Shown here: in pieces, positions 7,866 through 16,795 of the stretch
How positions within the stretch are numbered: position 1 is the first letter of the stretch
Layout: every line of letters starts with the position of its first letter
Source: Prevotella disiens JCM 6334 = ATCC 29426
Lineage (GTDB): Bacteria > Bacteroidota > Bacteroidia > Bacteroidales > Bacteroidaceae
Length of the DNA stretch: 45,699 nucleotides
NCBI RefSeq assembly: GCF_000613345.1
Contig: NZ_BAIS01000015.1
Location: 1-45,699, forward strand
Direction: 5' to 3'
The notes under the pieces: model-generated
Database searches by the model: none
What the model was told of the DNA's origin: nothing
The model's input: the letters and a program-made list of their open reading frames with translations, nothing else
Position numbers and translations under genes: made by a program

Positions 7866-8906
7866 TTAAGCCTTAGCGTCTTGTGCTTGACAAGCGGTAA
7901 TAGCCACCATATAATAGATGTCGTCTACTGAGCAACCACGAGAAAGGTCGTTTACAGGACGTGCAATACCTTGGAGAATAGGACCAATTGCTGTTGCGCC
8001 ACCGAGGCGTTGAACTAACTTGTAGCCAATGTTTCCAACTTCGAGGTTAGGCACAACCAATACGTTTGCCTTGCCAGCGATGTCTGAACCTGGTGCTTTC
8101 TTTTTTGCAACAGTTGGGTCAAGTGCTGCGTCAGCCTGCATTTCGCCGTCTACTTCAAGTTCTGGGTAGCGTTCTTTTGCAATCTTTGTTGCTTCAATCA
8201 CCTTGTCAATGATGTAAACACTCTTGCCTGTTTCCTTGTCAATAGCGTCTTTTGCTGACCCCTTTGTAGAGAAACTGAGCATTGCAACATGTGGAGCTTT
8301 AAAGCCAGCTACACTCTTTGCAGTTGCTGCGGTGGTGTATGCGATTTGAGCCAATTGCTCTGCGGTTGGATTTGGAGTAACGGCAACGTCGCCCATTACT
8401 ACTACGCCGTTTTCGCCATATTGTGCTTCGTGGGTCAAAACAAGCATTGCGCCACTTACAACGCTAATACCTGGTGCGCATTTAATAATTTGTAATGCTG
8501 GGCGAAGTGTGTCGCCTGTAGTTGAAAGTGCACCTGAAATTTGTCCGTCAGCACCTTCCATTTTTATAATCATACAACCCAAATAGAGATTATTCTTTAC
8601 CAACTCGCGTGCCTTTTCTATGGTCATGCCTTTCTTTTGGCGGAGTTCAGTAAGTTTTGCAGCATATTCTTCACTGCGTGGGTTGTTTTCTGGGTCTACG
8701 ATAGTAGCCTTATCAATGTTTTTTAAGCCCCAATCAGCTGCCAATTTCTTGATGTTGTCAGGGTTACCAATAAGAATTAATTCTGCAATGTCGTCGGCTA
8801 ATACTTTGTCAGCGGCTTTCAGAGTTCTCTCTTCCTCAGCTTCAGGAAGTACAATGCGTTGCTTGTTGGCTTTAGCACGAGCAACAATTTGCTTTAATAA
8901 ATCCAT
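7866..8906 (-). CDS. pta: Phosphate acetyltransferase
   Basis: 346 residues, the short single-domain Pta type without the N-terminal DRTGG region. It interconverts acetyl-CoA and acetyl phosphate in the cytosol. Family segments seen are MDLLKQIVARAKANKQRIVLPEA, GCMIIKMEGADGQISGAL, TTGDTLRPALQII, VTPNPTAEQLAQIA, GSDIAGKANVLVVPNLEVGN and the C-terminal RPVNDLSRGCSVDDI. It is the first gene of the pta-ackA operon, with a good promoter 45-76 bp upstream. The A-rich 5' leader is short and there is no Shine-Dalgarno, as is normal for this phylum. Confidence 0.98.
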   Translation of the reverse strand: MDLLKQIVARAKANKQRIVLPEAEEERTLKAADKVLADDIAELILIGNPDNIKKLAADWGLKNIDKATIVDPENNPRSEEYAAKLTELRQKKGMTIEKARELVKNNLYLGCMIIKMEGADGQISGALSTTGDTLRPALQIIKCAPGISVVSGAMLVLTHEAQYGENGVVVMGDVAVTPNPTAEQLAQIAYTTAATAKSVAGFKAPHVAMLSFSTKGSAKDAIDKETGKSVYIIDKVIEATKIAKERYPELEVDGEMQADAALDPTVAKKKAPGSDIAGKANVLVVPNLEVGNIGYKLVQRLGGATAIGPILQGIARPVNDLSRGCSVDDIYYMVAITACQAQDAKA

Positions 8907-8950
8907 AGTAGATGTTAATATTTTATTTGTTAGATGTCTATTTTGAAATG

Positions 8951-8982
8951 CAAAGATAGCAATTTAGCCCTATAAAACCAAA
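8951..8982 (-). promoter_or_regulatory. pta-ackA promoter
   Basis: On the minus strand, TTTG (complement of 8979-8982), a 20-bp spacer and TATCTTTG (complement of 8951-8958) match the Bacteroidota -33/-7 consensus. This predicts a leader of about 38 nt before pta. Confidence 0.8.
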
Positions 8983-9058
8983 AATAAGCTGATTTTTTAC
9001 ACCTTATTAATACATGGTGGCATTTTAACAAGTTAAATAATGTTAGTAACTTTAACGC

Positions 9059-9105
9059 AAAAAATCCATATTTTGCCTTCAAACAAGGCGAAACATGGAC
9101 TTTTT
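9059..9105 (-). terminator. Terminator of the outer membrane receptor gene
   Basis: Imperfect 19-bp arms (9059-9077 and 9087-9105) flank a 9-nt loop, with A and T runs at both ends. It lies about 20 bp after the stop codon at 9126. Confidence 0.75.
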
Positions 9106-9125
9106 ACTATTCTTTTCAAGCTCTT

Positions 9126-11444
9126 TTAGAAGCGGCTGCGCTCGTTCTTTCCTGCACCCGTTCCTTTGTATTTACTGCGTGCTGTGTTGAATTTGTAGCG
9201 CAAAGTAACGTATGCTTGTCGTGAATCGAACTCTTGATGAACCGTTGTTTTCAGTGTATTTGTGTAGAGAATAACTTGTTGCGATCCTCGATTGAACAAA
9301 TCGTCTACACCAACAGTAACGGAAAGTCTATCGTTCAAGAAGGTTTTGCGCACCGAACAATTGAAATTAAAGCAATTGCTGATAAGTTCTGTATTTTCTG
9401 TTATACCCTTCGAATTGAATTGCATGAAGGATTCTACTGTCCAATTGTGCTTAAATTCAAACGAATTGTTCATTTGTATGCCCCAAATAGGTTTGCTTAA
9501 ATCGAATTTTCTGCCCAAACGCTCAATGTCAAACCACTGCTTTTGGTAGAACAATGTGAGTTGTGGCGACCAAATGCCTATGGTTGGTGATGCAGTAAGG
9601 CTTAAAGAAATTTTTGGTAATTTATCTAAATTGCGATAACGTAATGTTGTAATATTCTCATCGTTAGGGTCTTGCTCGTTCCAATACATAATTTGGTTGT
9701 GCGTCTCAGTGTAATTGGCAACAAGGGTAAGGATTTTCCAATTTGTAACCAACGAAAGGTCGTGCAATGTGGTTGGTTTCAATGTTGGGTTGCCGCTCTG
9801 GCGTGTAAAACGGTTCACATACGAAACATTGTTGCCCAACTGATTGTATGATGGGCGACGTGTTTTTGCCGAATAAGCGAGTTGTAAATTCACTTTTTTA
9901 ATTTGTGTAGCAAAGCTGAACGATGGAAACCATTGGTTGTAAGTGCGGCTATGGTCTGGGCTATAAACGCCTTGGTCGTAGTAATCGGAATTAACGTGTT
10001 CGTAGCGAAGTCCTGCCATGAGTTGTCCGATAGATGTCATGCGACTATACTCCATAAATACCGCATTGTTACGCTCCTTAATGCTTGATGTTGCATTGGC
10101 TACAAAGCCTTCTTCGTTGTTGAAAGTTTGCTCGTGGTTGGTGTAAGTGTTCTCATTTCCTACCGAAAGATTTCCGCCAAGCAGTGGGTGTGAAAGCACC
10201 AACTTGGTAGCAAATAGCTGGTTGGCGTGCTGTCCTACTGTTGTAACCGTGCGGTTTTCATAGTTTTTGCTTTGCTCGGTGGTTATTTTTTTGTCGGTTT
10301 CTCTTCCATAATAATAGTCGGTATTGAAGTCAATGCCCAATTTTCCAACTTTTCCGACATAGTAAGCCGACAAACTTTTGTTAGGAATGGCACTTGCTTT
10401 GCCTTGTATTTGCGATTCAATGTGGTCGTAAAGTATATTGTTTTTCAAAATATCAGTTGAGAAAACACCATGATTGTCGTTTTTGCCAACCACCAAATTT
10501 GTGAAAAATCTTGCTCCCACAGCATGGTTTTGGTTTATTTCGTAGGCTGCTGAAAGTGTATAATTATTGTTCGTACTGCGGGATTTGCTCTCACTATTCC
10601 ATCTGTTTTCCCACAAATTGGCAATTTGCACCTCATTTATGGTTGTTTGATTATTGATACCATTGTCAATATAGTAACCCGTTCCAGCCGTTATTTCCAA
10701 TCCTTTGTGGCGATAGTATGCGTTCAGTTGGTTCTCTGTGTCCCAGTTTTCCCAATAGTAAACCGACGAACGAGCATCGAAACCAAAGCCATCGCCCGCC
10801 CGTTTCACAGTGTGAATACGAATAACGGCACGCACCGAAGCATCATAGCGCGCACCAGGATTGGTAACTACTTCTACATCTTTAATATCCGATGAGTTCA
10901 AACGCTCCAATTCCGTGGCATCGTTGACTCTTCTGTTGTTAATGTAGATAACAGCCGAACCTTTACCCACCACAGAATAGTTGCCATCTTTGCCCGAAAG
11001 CAGCGGAATGCGTTTTAAGACATCGTTTCCCGAACCTGCTTTAGCTAATGAAGAACCAATGATAGTAGTAACAAGGGCATCGTTGCGAATAGCCATTTTG
11101 GGGCGTTGTGCTGTAATGGTGATACCTTCCATCGTCTTTGCTTCTGCTTTCAACTGCAAAGTGTCGGTAGTGAGGGGCAGAGAAATATTGCTTTGAGTAT
11201 AGCCTACGCCCGAAATGCGCAAAAATACCTTTGCATCGTTGGGTACAGAGAGTTGGAATGCGCCCGTGTTATCGGTGATAGCACCCGTAACGAGCGAAGA
11301 GTCGCGCACCGAAAGCGCAATAATATTGGCATACTCAATAGGTGAACGCTGTTCGTCTACTATCCAACCTCGAATGGTTTGCTGCGCTTTTGCCATGTTT
11401 GCAAATAACAAAAGCATGGTTAGCACCATGTAAAATTTCTTCAT
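9126..11444 (-). CDS. Outer-membrane beta-barrel protein, TonB-receptor-like with CarboxypepD-reg domain
   Basis: 772 residues. The signal peptide is about 1-20 (MKKFYMVLTMLLLFANMAKA). An Ig-like CarboxypepD-regulatory domain at about 22-105 (IRGWIVDEQRSPIEYANIIAL, GAFQLSVPNDAKVFLRISGVGY) is followed by a plug-like region at about 110-215 (LKRIPLLSGKDGNYSVVGKGSAVIYINNRRV shows the pattern in part). The rest is an OMP_b-brl_3-type barrel of alternating aromatic strands. It most resembles the SusC-unrelated outer-membrane receptor/assembly-like proteins of Bacteroidota. No SusD partner is next to it, and the substrate is unknown. The C-terminus is basic (KYKGTGAGKNERSRF) instead of ending in an aromatic strand, which is a little unusual. 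A -7 box TACCTTTG lies at 11475-11482 (minus strand), without a clear -33 element. Confidence 0.88.
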   Translation of the reverse strand: MKKFYMVLTMLLLFANMAKAQQTIRGWIVDEQRSPIEYANIIALSVRDSSLVTGAITDNTGAFQLSVPNDAKVFLRISGVGYTQSNISLPLTTDTLQLKAEAKTMEGITITAQRPKMAIRNDALVTTIIGSSLAKAGSGNDVLKRIPLLSGKDGNYSVVGKGSAVIYINNRRVNDATELERLNSSDIKDVEVVTNPGARYDASVRAVIRIHTVKRAGDGFGFDARSSVYYWENWDTENQLNAYYRHKGLEITAGTGYYIDNGINNQTTINEVQIANLWENRWNSESKSRSTNNNYTLSAAYEINQNHAVGARFFTNLVVGKNDNHGVFSTDILKNNILYDHIESQIQGKASAIPNKSLSAYYVGKVGKLGIDFNTDYYYGRETDKKITTEQSKNYENRTVTTVGQHANQLFATKLVLSHPLLGGNLSVGNENTYTNHEQTFNNEEGFVANATSSIKERNNAVFMEYSRMTSIGQLMAGLRYEHVNSDYYDQGVYSPDHSRTYNQWFPSFSFATQIKKVNLQLAYSAKTRRPSYNQLGNNVSYVNRFTRQSGNPTLKPTTLHDLSLVTNWKILTLVANYTETHNQIMYWNEQDPNDENITTLRYRNLDKLPKISLSLTASPTIGIWSPQLTLFYQKQWFDIERLGRKFDLSKPIWGIQMNNSFEFKHNWTVESFMQFNSKGITENTELISNCFNFNCSVRKTFLNDRLSVTVGVDDLFNRGSQQVILYTNTLKTTVHQEFDSRQAYVTLRYKFNTARSKYKGTGAGKNERSRF

Positions 11445-11636
11445 AATTGTTTATGCTTAATATATTAGTGCCAACAAAGGTAAGAAAAGAACTTTTTCTT
11501 ATAAAAAAAAACGAATTTATTTTCTTCTTTTTGTTCATTTTTTACACTTTTGTGTAGTAATTTTGTTCAGAGTAAAATAGCGGTTCATGTTTCGTGGGAG
11601 GGCAGGTTTCAGTTTTTCCACCTATTGTTTAAAAAT

Positions 11637-11697
11637 TAAAAGTGCCTATTTTAGAATGCAAAACAATAGGTTTTGCGCTACAAAATAGCCTGTTTTG
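11637..11697. repeat. 22-bp-period array, CAAAA-N7-TTTTG family (3 units)
   Basis: Modules start at 11637 (TAAAAGTGCCTATTTTA), 11659 (CAAAACAATAGGTTTTG) and 11681 (CAAAATAGCCTGTTTTG), each 22 bp apart with 5-bp spacers. A degenerate fourth unit with CCTATTGTTT lies at about 11616. The array sits between the ABC ATPase stop and the receptor gene start. Confidence 0.85.
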
Positions 11698-11728
11698 GGT
11701 TACCTTCTTTTTTTTACAACTGTAAAAA

Positions 11729-12439
11729 TCATTCGCCTAACAAGGTGTTAATGCTTTTTTGAACATCGGGAGCCTCAACGATATGCAGCCCATTTTTGTT
11801 CAATTCCACGAGTGTGTCGGCAATGCGGAGGGCTAATTCAAGGTCGTGGGTAGAAAGAAAGACTACCTTATCGGTTTCTTTTGCCAAACGATGGAGCAGC
11901 TGGAGCATCTCTACTTTCGAAGGAAAATCAAGGAAAGAAGTGGGTTCATCTAATAAAATAACGGGAGTTTGCTGGGCAAGGGCTTTGGCAATCATCACCT
12001 TTTGGCGTTCTCCGTCCGACAAAGTTTGCACCATACGGTGGCGTAAATGCTCTACTCCTACCAAGTTGATGGCTTCATTAACCACCTTTTGGTCGTCAGC
12101 GTTTAGCTTTCCCCAGAAACCAGTGTAGGGCATGCGACCCATTCCCACCATTTCGGCAACATTAAGGTTTTGAACATCGGTCTTATAAGTCAAGACAATG
12201 CTGATATATTTTGCTCGTTCGCGTTGAGTAAGCGAGTCAATATCACGACCATCTAAGAGTAAACGACCGCTAATTTTAGGCAAAAAACCCGTCAAAGTTT
12301 TCAGTAAAGTAGACTTTCCTATACCATTTGAACCTATCAAACAAGTGAGTTTACCACTATGAATTTCAACATTAATATCGGAAACCACAGGAGCAAAACC
12401 TTTATAACCAACTGATAATTCTTCAAGACTTATTTTCAT
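11729..12439 (-). CDS. ABC transporter ATP-binding protein, FecE/BtuD-like
   Basis: About 236 residues from the ATG at 12439. An upstream in-frame ATG would run deep into the preceding gene and adds residues not typical of the family. Walker A is GSNGIGKST at about 36-44, the signature is LSDGERQKVMIAKAL, Walker B is VILLDEPTSFLD and the switch histidine is in FLSTHDLE. Sequence style fits the iron-siderophore/cobalamin/haem importer ATPases. Oddities: the signature has SDG in place of SGG, and no FecCD permease or binding protein is nearby. It is therefore either an orphan ATPase serving a permease elsewhere, or has another role. Its start overlaps the GT9 stop by 17 bp, so it is the last gene of the DUF4254-GT9-ABC operon. 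Confidence 0.88.
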   Translation of the reverse strand: MKISLEELSVGYKGFAPVVSDINVEIHSGKLTCLIGSNGIGKSTLLKTLTGFLPKISGRLLLDGRDIDSLTQRERAKYISIVLTYKTDVQNLNVAEMVGMGRMPYTGFWGKLNADDQKVVNEAINLVGVEHLRHRMVQTLSDGERQKVMIAKALAQQTPVILLDEPTSFLDFPSKVEMLQLLHRLAKETDKVVFLSTHDLELALRIADTLVELNKNGLHIVEAPDVQKSINTLLGE

Positions 12440-13514
12440 TGGTTTCAGAAGTATTGAGAGGATTAGTAGGGATAGTCTGTTCAAGCAAATGATGAACGAT
12501 GGTTTGTGGCTCAATACTATTCATACAAGCAAAATCTTGTCTGTAACAAGGTTTATTTCCATACACTGAACAAGGGCGACAAGTAAGATTTTCGTTTTGA
12601 ATAACGTCTTTTTCGCTTTGTTTCCACCCGAGGAAACCGCAAAATGGGTGAGTTGCGCCCCAAATGCTAACCACACGAGTTCCAACAAGTGAAGCTAAGT
12701 GCATGTTAGCACTATCCATTGAAAGCATAAGGTCAAGGTGGCTCATCAAAATAAGTTCTTCATTGAGTCCGTTAAGCTTTTCAAATGCGCAAGTACAAAT
12801 AGGATATTTCGCTGCCCACTGGCTTAAAATTTCCTTTTCTTCTTTCCCTCCACCGAAAAGAAAGAGGCGCAATGGGCGTTTAGAATCTTGCAAAAGTTGG
12901 ATTACTTCCTCCATTTTTTCTTTCGGATACATCTTGCCTTCGTGCGCAGCAAAGGGCGCAATGCCAAACCATTGTTCGTTGTTTGGTTTCTCGCCAATAC
13001 TTGTTAAAGACGAAAGAATGTTTTCTCCGTTCTGAAAAAGAGTTGTAAAATCAATCTTAATAGGATAACCCAACCGAGCAAGTACATCGGCATAATTTTG
13101 GAATGAGGTGGGTTGCTGTTCCATTACCTTATTTGATTTCCTACAAAGTTTACGCTTTTCTGCCTTATGTTTGTCGATTGTAGCGACTTTATAGCCGTGT
13201 AATTTGAATCGATTGCGTATAAATTTTGTGCGTAACACATTGTGGAAATCGGCAATGGCTGTTGGTTGTTTCGCCAACAGTCTGCCGTATAATTTGTTTA
13301 GACCCTTTATTCCAACGTATTCTCCCTTCAAATCGGCTTCCATAAAGTCTACATTCTTGGGCATATAAGCAAAGAATGGACGAGCAAACGGACGCGATAA
13401 GACACTGATACGCACCTTTGGATATTGCGTAGCCAATGAGTAAATAACGGGAACTGCCATAGCGACATCGCCAATAGCAGAGAATCGGATTATAATAATG
13501 TGGTCTGTCCTCAA
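12423..13514 (-). CDS. Glycosyltransferase family 9 (heptosyltransferase-like)
   Basis: 363 residues, GT-B fold of the ADP-heptose:LPS heptosyltransferase family. The N-terminal RFSAIGDVAMAVPVIYSLA matches the family start. The nucleotide-sugar region is LDLMLSMDSANMHLASLVGTRVVSIWGATHP at about 260-290. It probably adds a core sugar to lipid A-core in the inner-membrane cytosolic face; the exact donor is not decided by sequence. A Cys-rich tail (LTCRPCSVYGNKPCYRQDFACM) is typical of the Bacteroidota members. It is one base downstream of the DUF4254 gene and overlaps the ABC gene, which indicates one transcript. Confidence 0.92.
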   Translation of the reverse strand: MRTDHIIIIRFSAIGDVAMAVPVIYSLATQYPKVRISVLSRPFARPFFAYMPKNVDFMEADLKGEYVGIKGLNKLYGRLLAKQPTAIADFHNVLRTKFIRNRFKLHGYKVATIDKHKAEKRKLCRKSNKVMEQQPTSFQNYADVLARLGYPIKIDFTTLFQNGENILSSLTSIGEKPNNEQWFGIAPFAAHEGKMYPKEKMEEVIQLLQDSKRPLRLFLFGGGKEEKEILSQWAAKYPICTCAFEKLNGLNEELILMSHLDLMLSMDSANMHLASLVGTRVVSIWGATHPFCGFLGWKQSEKDVIQNENLTCRPCSVYGNKPCYRQDFACMNSIEPQTIVHHLLEQTIPTNPLNTSETNENKS

Positions 13515-13515
13515 T

Positions 13516-14118
13516 CTATTTCTTGTAAAGTACAGGATTAGTGGCAGGGTCGTTGTACATTTTCATTTGCCTATATACCTTCATATACTTGCGTCCTGTC
13601 TTAATATCCTCAAGCAATTGGTCGATAGCCGAGCCTAAATCAACTTGTTGTTCAAGGAGAATTGCCAATTTATTCTTGCACTTTTCAATGTGGTCAGCCG
13701 TTGCATCAGTGCGCTCAGCCTGCTCTTTCATGTGGTAAATCTTGAGTGCAAGAATCGATAAACGGTCTACTGCCCATGCTGGACTTTCGGTGTTTATCGT
13801 CGCATCGTCTAATATTTTCACATCAGAATAGAGCTGACGGAAATAAGAATCAATCTGTTCCACCAAGTCAGTTCTGTCTTGATTAGAGCGGTCGATGCGG
13901 CGTTTTAGTTGCATTCCGTCCTCTGGTTTGATGTGAGGGTCGCGGATTAAGTCTTCAAAATGCCACTGAACGGTGTCAATCCAGCATTTCAAATACAAAC
14001 GATTTTCAATAGATTCTCGTTCGTATGGATTACTAATAGGTGTATCAACATTATCCTTAATGTGGTAATCACGGATAGCTTGACCAAAAATCTCATTACA
14101 ATGTTCTGTAAATGACAT
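13516..14118 (-). CDS. DUF4254 protein
   Basis: A 200-residue cytosolic, mainly helical protein of the DUF4254 family, which has no assigned reaction. It has no signal peptide or membrane segment. Long amphipathic helices with polar and charged residues are visible (RDPHIKPEDGMQLKRRIDRSNQDRTDLVEQID, IEKCKNKLAILLEQQVDLGSAIDQLLEDI). It is directly upstream (1 bp) of the GT9 heptosyltransferase, a linkage that suggests a role in LPS core or glycan assembly, which is inference. A well-formed promoter at 14143-14174 starts the operon. Confidence 0.9.
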   Translation of the reverse strand: MSFTEHCNEIFGQAIRDYHIKDNVDTPISNPYERESIENRLYLKCWIDTVQWHFEDLIRDPHIKPEDGMQLKRRIDRSNQDRTDLVEQIDSYFRQLYSDVKILDDATINTESPAWAVDRLSILALKIYHMKEQAERTDATADHIEKCKNKLAILLEQQVDLGSAIDQLLEDIKTGRKYMKVYRQMKMYNDPATNPVLYKK

Positions 14119-14142
14119 ATTCTTATGATTTTAATTTTTGTG

Positions 14143-14174
14143 CAAATATACTCGAAATAAATCAGATACACAAA
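14143..14174 (-). promoter_or_regulatory. Promoter of DUF4254-GT9-ABC operon
   Basis: The minus-strand TTTG (complement of 14171-14174), 20-bp spacer and TATATTTG (complement of 14143-14150) give a full match to the phylum consensus. The start codon at 14118 is 25 bp downstream. Confidence 0.82.
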
Positions 14175-14303
14175 CGAAAGGCAAGGGAAATGAAGAATAT
14201 ATAAGTTTGAATAAAAACTTTCTATGAAAAGTTAGCTACTCTAAAAACAAAAGTTTAGTCCTTTTTTGTTCTTTTTGGTTGGAGAAAATAGATATAATAA
14301 AAT

Positions 14304-14328
14304 CGTGGACAACTCATTGTTGCCCACG
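14304..14328 (-). terminator. Terminator of the sigma/envelope operon
   Basis: CGTGGACAAC (14304-14313) and GTTGCCCACG (14319-14328) form a hairpin with one mismatch. It extends outward through AT-rich complementary flanks (about 14293-14338). It lies 31 bp after the stop codon at 14359. Confidence 0.8.
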
Positions 14329-14358
14329 TATTTATTATAGATGAGGAATTAAGAAGCA

Positions 14359-15196
14359 CTAAAATGTAAATCCAACTCCTAACCCAATAGGGTGGCAAGT
14401 GGGACCATCTTTAAACATTTTGGTTAGTCCATAGTGAGCAAATATATTGAATCCAGCAAAGCCAATGTAGCCTTCAAGGTCTATACCAATAGGATTTACA
14501 TTCAATTCCCTGCTTACCGTATAACGTTTATCGCCTATTCTGTATTTACTTTTTATATTTGTACGCCATTCCATAGATACACCTATTCCAATAAAAGCAT
14601 CACGTTTAGCAAATTTTTTTTTTCCATTCGAATATCAAAGGTATCTTCCAATATGTATATTTCAAGAAGCTTGTTTTCACTCCCGTAGTATCATTCTTCA
14701 CCATTATAGTTTTATCACCAATATTATTAAGGACATAATCCGTATTAAAATGATTATGAACAAAACCCACTTGTAGTGCTGACATTAAGCCAAAGGCATC
14801 AGACTTTGTTAATCCTAAACCAATATCAAATACTGTTACGCCCCATTCTAACGATTTAGCGTCTCTACTATGCATTTCGCTGCCTCCATTCAACAAATTT
14901 TGTCCTATAAAGAAATCTGCAAAATGCCCATAGAATGTGTGTCCGCTCTTCTTTTTTATTGGTACAAAAGGCGATGACACAAAGATACGCTCTACTTCTT
15001 GTCCGTCTACATAACTTTCTTCTTTTGTTTTTGTGTATTCGTTTCCATTTTTGTCTAACAAAACTATTTTGGTTTCCACACTATCGATTTTTACTACGAT
15101 TTGTTTATCACGATACTGAAAGGTTGTATCGTTCTTTTCAGCAGCTATTCCTGGAACAACTGCCATAAATGATAGAGCTAATAATAGATTTTTCAT
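14359..15196 (-). pseudogene. Outer-membrane beta-barrel-like protein, frameshifted at a run of ten A
   Basis: Two frames join to a protein of about 278 residues. The start at 15196 gives a signal peptide (MKNLLLALSFMAVVPGIAAE). An upstream in-frame ATG at 15241 would place 15 extra residues before it. The first frame runs to YWKIPLIFEWKKKIC and stops at 14606. The second continues from the same point as EWKKKFAKRDAFIGIGVSMEWR and ends in GVGFTF, an aromatic C-terminus typical of outer-membrane barrels. The shift is at ten consecutive T on the plus strand (14614-14623); nine or twelve would restore the frame. It is the fourth gene of the ECF sigma operon and may be the regulated envelope component. 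It could be phase-variable, truncated, or a homopolymer read error. Confidence 0.78.
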
Positions 15197-15222
15197 AATT
15201 TTCAGTTTATACATTTTATTTT

Positions 15223-15648
15223 TTAACGCTTTATATAGCAAAGTTTGAGTATATCGTCAGGTCCAAGCGCACCTTCTATGTATATCAAAGCCCCACCTCC
15301 ATCATCTCTATTCGAAAAAAGAATATACCGATTGATGCTCGAAGATAAAGGAGGGAGCATGTAATACCCACTTGTTATACTTCCATTTTCGATTATTTCT
15401 CTAATTTTCTTTGCTTTTTTTCTATCGCCTTGCAAATAAGGTTTTATTCTATTGCCTATGCGTTTATAGGTTAATGATTTATAAACCTGTAATTTATAGC
15501 CTCGCAAAGTGGTGTTATTCAGCACAACCATCTTACAACCTTTCTCTCGTCCAAATCGTTCAAAGGCTGCTCCCACCTGCAAATCCTTTTGTGCTTTTAT
15601 TGGTAATTGACACAAAAGAAAGGCTATAATAAGAAAAATACTTTTCAT
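15223..15648 (-). CDS. Exported protein of unknown function in ECF operon
   Basis: About 141 residues. The start at 15648 begins one base after the anti-sigma stop. A start at 15660 (four residues longer) overlaps it and is equally possible. The signal peptide is about MKSIFLIIAFLLCQLPIKA, cut before QK. The mature part contains LQVGAAFERFGREKGCKMVVLNNTTLRGYK, reminiscent of small DUF6108-like Bacteroidota proteins, but I do not assign a family with confidence. It is charged, without further membrane segments, so probably periplasmic. Its position between an anti-sigma factor and a beta-barrel gene suggests it belongs to the same envelope-stress regulon. Confidence 0.75.
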   Translation of the reverse strand: MKSIFLIIAFLLCQLPIKAQKDLQVGAAFERFGREKGCKMVVLNNTTLRGYKLQVYKSLTYKRIGNRIKPYLQGDRKKAKKIREIIENGSITSGYYMLPPLSSSINRYILFSNRDDGGGALIYIEGALGPDDILKLCYIKR

Positions 15649-15649
15649 T

Positions 15650-16117
15650 TTACTTTTCATTACTATTTTCTCCTATTAATAAAAGTGCATCAAAATCTTT
15701 ATCTCCATCGTTTGAGACAATATCTAACGCTGCTTCGGCTTCACGATGTAATATTTCTTTGTTTGTGGTACGTTCACCATTTATCACACCATAATCATTA
15801 TACTGTCCTAATTTCACTTGCCGTATCATCAATACAACGACCATAAATATCGCTGCTATAGAAATTAGCATAATAATTTTTTGAGAAAGTTTACTTCGTT
15901 GTTGCTTAGAAGATTTCTCAATTACCGAGTTTGATGATAATTCTGAAACTATTTTTTGCTGCTTTTCCCAAGCGAATAAAGCTTTTAAAGGCTTTAAATC
16001 TTCGGGCAATATTAACGCATCTTGAATAAAGAAGTCACGCAATTGTTGCTCTTCTGCCACAGTTGTAGTGCCATCGAAATATTTTTCAACCAATTGTCTT
16101 ATATCTTTCATTTGCAT
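15650..16117 (-). CDS. Single-pass membrane anti-sigma factor-like protein
   Basis: 155 residues. The N-terminal ~50 residues have the pattern of Bacteroidota anti-sigma proteins (LVEKYFDGTTTVAEEQQLRDFF). A basic stretch (KQQRSKLSQK) is followed by one hydrophobic segment at about 81-98 (IIMLISIAAIFMVVVLMI), then about 55 periplasmic residues. It should hold the ECF sigma factor inactive at the membrane until an envelope signal. The start at 16117 overlaps the sigma stop by 10 bp, which is the usual sigma/anti-sigma coupling. There is no zinc-binding HxxxCxxC motif, so it is not a ZAS-type anti-sigma. The 145-residue exported gene follows directly. Confidence 0.82.
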   Translation of the reverse strand: MQMKDIRQLVEKYFDGTTTVAEEQQLRDFFIQDALILPEDLKPLKALFAWEKQQKIVSELSSNSVIEKSSKQQRSKLSQKIIMLISIAAIFMVVVLMIRQVKLGQYNDYGVINGERTTNKEILHREAEAALDIVSNDGDKDFDALLLIGENSNEK

Positions 16118-16619
16118 AACTTATTCCTTTCTATCGTTAATCTTACATATTCTTTCTGAATGCGGCGGCGAGCGCGAGATAAATTCTGTCTTACTGCTTC
16201 CACAGTGCAGCCACAAATTTTCGTTATTTCCTCATTTTCGTATCCATCTATATCCTTTAAGCGGAAGATTTGTTGTTGCAATGGAGGAAGATGCTCCACT
16301 ATCATTCCAATGAAAGCCATTTCATCTTTTGCTGCTAAATAGTCTTTCTCAATGATAAGGTCTTGCGTTTGCTCCCCTTTATTGCATTCATAATAGCGGC
16401 GATGCTCCAATGGTCTATTGCAATATGCTTTAAAGTAGCCATAGCCAAAGCCTCTATGTTCTGATGTTTATCCAATCGTTCACGCATAGTCCATAGTCGA
16501 AGGAACGTTTCTTGCACAAAATCATTGGCATCGGCGTCTCCTCCTTCTAATGTTCTTGCCTGTCTGAGCAGTGATGCTTGCAGGTTCGTAACTATTCGGT
16601 TGAATTGTTCTATTTCCAT
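16108..16619 (-). pseudogene. ECF-type RNA polymerase sigma-70 factor, one frameshift
   Basis: Two overlapping frames make a standard ECF sigma factor of about 170 residues. Region 2 (EGGDADANDFVQETFLRLW, ...LAMATLKHIAIDH) starts at 16619. Region 4 (IGMIVEHLPPLQQQIFRLKDIDGYENEEITKICGCTVEAVRQNLSRARRRIQKEY) ends at 16108. The frames change near 16410-16414. Loss of one base there explains it, since the expected joint is AIDRLEHRRYYECN. Without correction the first frame ends at 16335 after region 2 and would be non-functional. It is the first gene of a sigma / anti-sigma / exported protein / beta-barrel operon. I see no clear -33/-7 promoter just upstream; ECF factors often use their own promoter type. 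Confidence 0.85.
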
Positions 16620-16795
16620 CGTTGTTCAATAGTTTAACGAATGAAATTGATTTTTGTGACATATAACTATTAATTTTTTTACTTAAAAATCTAATCGTTA
16701 CCTCTTATTCATCTTTTTGATAAGACTTATACTTGACTATTATAAGTGAATTTCTTTGAATGCGTACTGAAAAAGTTGAAATTAAAAAATAATTC

